A DNA stretch of 48,473 bases from Mariaggregatimicrobium sp964498785 (lineage in GTDB: Bacteria > Zhuqueibacterota > Zhuqueibacteria > Thermofontimicrobiales > Thiofontviventaceae): NCBI GenBank assembly GCA_964498785.1, contig CAZCJL010000049.1:1-48473 (forward strand), given 5' to 3'. The notes under the pieces were generated by a model. The model made no database searches, was not told where the DNA came from, and worked only from the letters and a program-made list of their open reading frames with translations. A program made the translations under genes and the position numbers. This document shows positions 46,601 to 48,473 of the stretch, in pieces; within the stretch, counting starts at the first letter, position 1, and each line of letters starts with the position of its first letter.

Positions 46601-47020
46601 CGTGACAATCTGGCTACTCGATACTTCGATATGCAAATTATCCTTCTCTGCGACCACAGTCACTTCCTCCCCTGCTATCGTCGTTGCCTCCATTTGGAAA
46701 TCAACGTTAGTTGTGCGATTAATTAATACCCGCACATCCGTTTTTGCTATTTTTTTATAGCCCATCATCATAGCGTTAACTGAGTAGGTTCCGGGAGGTA
46801 CATTCAGAATGAAATAATATCCGTTGATGTCTGTTGCCGCTCCCAATGATGTACCGGAAATAACAACATTAACTCCGGGTAGCGGATCTCCCGTGTCCTT
46901 ATCGGTAACTTTCCCAACAATTTTGTTCGTTCCCTGTGCATTCAAACCGAACGAAAGAATTAATAACACTAAAATTGTTGTGATTAGACAGGAACTTTTG
47001 AATTTTGCACTAGATTTCAT
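43634..47020 (-). CDS. TonB-dependent outer-membrane receptor with carboxypeptidase-regulatory-like domain
   Basis: An 1128-residue receptor. Signal peptide 1-28. An N-terminal carboxypeptidase-regulatory-like domain (about 32-118: VGKVTDKDTGDPLPGVNV, then GYYFILNVPPGTY) precedes the plug domain (about 135-240: L-S-I-R-G-G-S-S-E-Q-T-G-T-L-V-E-G) and a large barrel ending in G-V-K-V-H-F. Typical of SusC-like importers of glycans, peptides or siderophores. The leader is 128 bases long, so it is probably a separately expressed transcript start of the block. AAGGAG precedes the ATG. Its partner gene follows after 39 bases. Confidence 0.9.
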   Translation of the reverse strand: MKSSAKFKSSCLITTILVLLILSFGLNAQGTNKIVGKVTDKDTGDPLPGVNVVISGTSLGAATDINGYYFILNVPPGTYSVNAMMMGYKKIAKTDVRVLINRTTNVDFQMEATTIAGEEVTVVAEKDNLHIEVSSSQIVTTSETIAEAANVRSLEDFISKQAGIGERLSIRGGSSEQTGTLVEGIEYVDHLQGRSEITLPMSAVEQVAIQSGGFTADQGNYRSGLINIALKKGKTQKYSGSLTVQRNDAQMKRFGSTLFGSNNYYNRQFATPEIAFIGSREYYQNRYPDDDVERNYQIQQQYVQFNGWISEAEDRWNRKASAEQKLTALELFLWHNWMTMTNPDWERVRAQVEAHPEILNINGQQVDGRGFDDVVTPELKKAFADHANSEADGFDFFIDGGFGGPVPFIDKLSFLENSTFYAAYRGARQYYTHPGYYKYQSDHSGTLTFNTTINKNTHLRVNNLYRYTRGLDQSGADRLDFDIEDPSEDYAYLMPIDNADRWFKYNKGKERRVYLDTWFHPKEIEVWANGIQLDYFFNKSTFINFKFAHTLNTSHSYPNYDRDKSVQVRIGPIRLDERPYGYKDSLTYTLEGWPLDDNLDRMPSPLQINNLFRYASKNGDVVDRSKTRQIKLNLDLTSQVNYSNLIKAGAEFYYIDMLNSYFKYAGTRYEQVFEQAMDFSFHKKPMQVGAYLQDQLTYKGILANLGVRLDYYKPGGKWFNFEDQKWNSALFPTPNASMSQLEYVEYMYDTHENWIWSMWENADDTLGNVLTDIKSHLVVSPRLGVSFPVSDKIKYYFNYGHFRQPPLYFRMFQLNVNFLSGIGEVGNPNMEPARTIFYETGVDYDLGNAILLKIAGYYKDVTGQHGGYTYQPKPETGMPSYSTFFNNNYQDVLGIEINLQKSYGDWIKGWLNFDYAFSRRGNTGRSTHYEDTDREILEGFYEGNESRAVGRPQFAGNVTFSTPNRYGVLTGDWNLSLFGTWRKGGYFTWNPGNIPGVSSNLNWPDYYMMDMRVSKLVDVKPLQMEFFVNVDNPFNIKNLNIPNAFRAFSNDQSNYLASLRLPVYDDPRYDGLRASNEGLPENEWKYVAGNDKVGDLRSKDKPYINDPDLDILRFLERRQIWFGVKVHF

Positions 47021-47106
47021 ATTTTGCTCCTTACCTTGTTAATTCTTTTTCTCTGTTAATAAATGAGAAAGATATTTTAAATTGTGTAAATTTTGCTTAA
47101 AAAATT

Positions 47107-47117
47107 ATCACCTCCCT
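47107..47117 (-). promoter_or_regulatory. Shine-Dalgarno-like motif in TonB-receptor leader
   Basis: The - strand reads AGGGAGGTGAT, near-consensus for ribosome binding, 87 bases upstream of the receptor ATG. No start codon is placed to use it. The position is nearly the same as the motif at 40302-40312 (83 bases), which suggests a shared leader element. A TATAAT string occurs farther upstream (47136-47141) without a matching -35. Confidence 0.4.
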
Positions 47118-47148
47118 TACATATTCCAGGAATTCATTATATCATGAT

Positions 47149-47880
47149 TCACTTTTTGGAATACAATTTTATGATGTCTTTTTCAGCGATCAACAGATGC
47201 TCCTTCATCGCAGTGAATGCACCATCCTTGTCCTTTTGCAGAATGGCTGTAAATATTCTCTTATGATATTTCTTTGTTTCTTTGTTTGATGCAGCGTCCT
47301 CAAACGTTTCCTTTTGATATGTTTTCATGACATGATAAATCGGATCGAGAACAATAGGTAACATGGGATTATAGCAGGAATTTGTAATAATTTTGTGAAA
47401 TTCAATATCCGATTGAGCGAGAAGACTTTTATCCTCTTTTTGCTCGTCCATATTTTCAAGACAAACTTCAAGATCTGAAATATCTTTTTTACTTCGAAAT
47501 TCCGCTGACAGAGCTGCGATTGGAGGTTCAATGATTGTACGGACAGCTTGAATATGCTTCAAGCTCTGGTTACCACATTTGTAATTCGCCATGACAGAAA
47601 ACATATCAAAAAAGCCATCAATTTTAGGCTGCAAAATTACAGCGCCTTTGCCCTTTTGCATTTCGATAATTCCTTTCGCGGAAAGCATCAATAATGCTTC
47701 TCTGATAACACCGCGGCTGACCTGGAACATCTCAGCGAGTTTATGCTCGCCAGGCAAATATTCTCCGGGAGAGAAAACGCTTTTGTGAATAGAAGTCAAC
47801 AATTGTTTTTCTACTTGTTCACTCAATTTTCGAGGTCTGGTAACAGAGTGGAAATTTAAGCTCACTTCTTTTTTCAACAA
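47149..47880 (-). CDS. FadR/FCD-family GntR transcription regulator
   Basis: A 243-residue repressor or activator. The N-terminal winged helix (about 15-90) has P-G-E-Y-L-P-G-E-H-K-L-A-E and V-S-R-G-V-I-R-E-A-L. The FCD ligand domain (about 100-230) shows S-D-I-E-F-H-K and K-E-H-L with a K-Y-H-K-R-I between, consistent with the usual Asp and His metal ligands. Such regulators respond to carboxylates or sugar acids. The start is TTG (47878-47880) or the next TTG, without a strong ribosome site; a GTG five codons on is also possible. It lies upstream of, and in the same orientation as, the outer-membrane block. Confidence 0.85.
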   Translation of the reverse strand: MLKKEVSLNFHSVTRPRKLSEQVEKQLLTSIHKSVFSPGEYLPGEHKLAEMFQVSRGVIREALLMLSAKGIIEMQKGKGAVILQPKIDGFFDMFSVMANYKCGNQSLKHIQAVRTIIEPPIAALSAEFRSKKDISDLEVCLENMDEQKEDKSLLAQSDIEFHKIITNSCYNPMLPIVLDPIYHVMKTYQKETFEDAASNKETKKYHKRIFTAILQKDKDGAFTAMKEHLLIAEKDIIKLYSKK

Positions 47881-47923
47881 TTAACCCACATTTTTGTTTG
47901 TGTGTTTACCTATTAATTTATCT

Positions 47924-47938
47924 ACTTGTCCTACAAGT
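47924..47938. promoter_or_regulatory. FCD/GntR-type operator upstream of the regulator gene
   Basis: ACTTGTCCTACAAGT is a perfect palindrome with a three-base centre, and contains TTGTCCTACAA, which fits the known FadR-subfamily consensus T-N-G-T-N3-A-C-N-A. It lies 44 bases upstream of the regulator's start codon, so it probably mediates autoregulation. I found no second copy in the intergenic gaps of this window by eye. Confidence 0.6.
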
Positions 47939-48398
47939 TGATTAAAATAAATTAGTCATAATAGTCAAGCATAATTTCAATGATCGAGACATTATGTTAC
48001 ATGAATTCGAACTATCTGAACGTTGGCAATTGATTCTCATAGTGCAAGGTAAGAAGGATGATAGGATATCATTCACAGCAAATCCATGTTTATAGTATAT
48101 TATAATTCGAATTTTAATAAACATGACAACTCTTTAGCATCTCACAATGTGTTGTCAACAATTATTCATTTCGCAAAAGTTACAGATTCAATATATGGAG
48201 AGATCACTCGAATTTCAAGCAATTGCATGTGATCTACATGTTATTAACATGCTCCGGACATTCGTAACTACTTATTTTAAATATTAATCAAAATATTTTT
48301 TCAGCTCATTAGTGATGTCCCGATGCCCTCTATTTTTTGGAATCCGGGGAAATTGATCCATTCTTTTAAATTAAATCGTAACTATTCAGCATAGAGCT
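47939..48398. other. Gene-free stretch upstream of the regulator
   Basis: This A/T-rich sequence has no convincing gene; a 60-codon open frame on the - strand has no ribosome site and no family features. Small inverted repeats include TGTTGTCAACA (48150-48160). No tRNA or other RNA gene could be recognised. It may hold the regulator's promoter or the leader of a gene outside the window. Confidence 0.4.
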
Positions 48399-48470
48399 GT
48401 CATTCCTTCGGATGCAGAAATCCCCTAACTTTTTAATAATTAGGAGATTCCGGGACAAGCCCGGAATGAC
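48399..48470. repeat. 72-bp palindromic element, inverted copy of 2309-2380
   Basis: It is bounded by GTCATTCC and GGAATGAC, with the hairpin ATTCCGGG/CCCGGAAT and the central stem. The reverse complement matches 2309-2380 with about four differences. It ends three bases before the window end. Confidence 0.85.
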
Positions 48471-48473
48471 ATT

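Noticed and set aside
43634..47020. Siderophore receptor as the role of the TonB receptor
   Set aside because: No siderophore synthesis or ferric-uptake genes are nearby; the context is glycan-like, though the substrate is not proven.
47136..47141. TATAAT box as the TonB receptor promoter
   Set aside because: There is no -35-like sequence at the right spacing and A/T-rich DNA gives such strings by chance.
47942..48124. A 60-codon - strand open frame upstream of the regulator
   Set aside because: No ribosome site and no similarity that I can see; it runs up to the operator region.
2309..48470. A composite transposon bounded by the inverted elements
   Set aside because: No transposase, integrase or target-site duplication was seen; kept only as a lower-level finding about the repeat.

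Overview
The window looks like a piece of a Gram-negative genome from the Fibrobacterota/Chlorobiota/Bacteroidota (FCB) side of the tree, most like an uncultured KSB1/Calditrichota-type bacterium. The reasons are: six secreted proteins ending in C-terminal sorting domains of the type IX secretion (T9SS) or FlgD-like kind (several with an N-P-F-N motif), a PorV/PorQ-family outer-membrane protein, a TonB-dependent receptor with an N-terminal carboxypeptidase-regulatory-like domain, Tat-type twin-arginine leaders on oxidoreductases, and short palindromic intergenic repeats. No rRNA, tRNA, CRISPR array, transposase or integrase was seen. The taxonomic placement is inference from family content.

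Layout. One gene (144-2261) is on the + strand: a secreted GH20-like hexosaminidase. All other genes (2527-47880) are on the - strand, so the order of transcription runs from the right end to the left. At the right edge sits a FadR-type GntR regulator (47149-47880) with a perfect FCD-type operator (47924-47938) just upstream of it. Next comes an outer-membrane block: TonB receptor, a 728-residue secreted beta-rich protein, a PorV-like barrel, a protein made of three exact-period 280-residue repeats, and a single-domain secreted protein (47020-36006). The middle block (35708-20105) encodes an envelope Gfo/Idh/MocA oxidoreductase, a LamG protein, two D-2-hydroxyacid dehydrogenases, a class III aminotransferase, an M20 amidohydrolase, two more Gfo/Idh/MocA enzymes, an SDR-type epimerase, a complete tripartite tricarboxylate transporter (TctA/B/C) with a SGNH esterase inside it, an Ldh2-type dehydrogenase and an HpcH/HpaI aldolase. 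The left block (20005-2527) encodes an exported NagA-like deacetylase, two pectate-lyase-like proteins sharing an identical 1.1-kb segment, a permease, a DUF362 protein, a DUF6807 (PmoA-like) protein, a DUF2271 lipoprotein, a Tat-exported aldo/keto reductase and amidohydrolase, two Nramp-fold transporters lacking the usual metal-binding motifs, and a second class III aminotransferase.

How it may work together (inference): the set resembles a large glycan/uronate/amino-sugar utilisation locus that lacks a SusD. Lyases and other T9SS-exported proteins act at the cell surface, the TonB receptor with its secreted partner imports products, periplasmic deacetylase/esterase/oxidoreductases trim them, the Tct transporter takes up a carboxylate, and cytoplasmic dehydrogenases, aldolase and aminotransferases convert it. 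The GntR regulator is the obvious candidate controller. Spacings of -17 to about +50 bases between most genes from 35708 to 20105 and from 13289 to 4036 suggest long polycistronic units. Intergenic repeats at 2274-2408, 3769-4023, 27939-28018, 35783-35963, 37125-37271 and 48399-48470 punctuate the block; one 72-bp element occurs inverted at the two ends.
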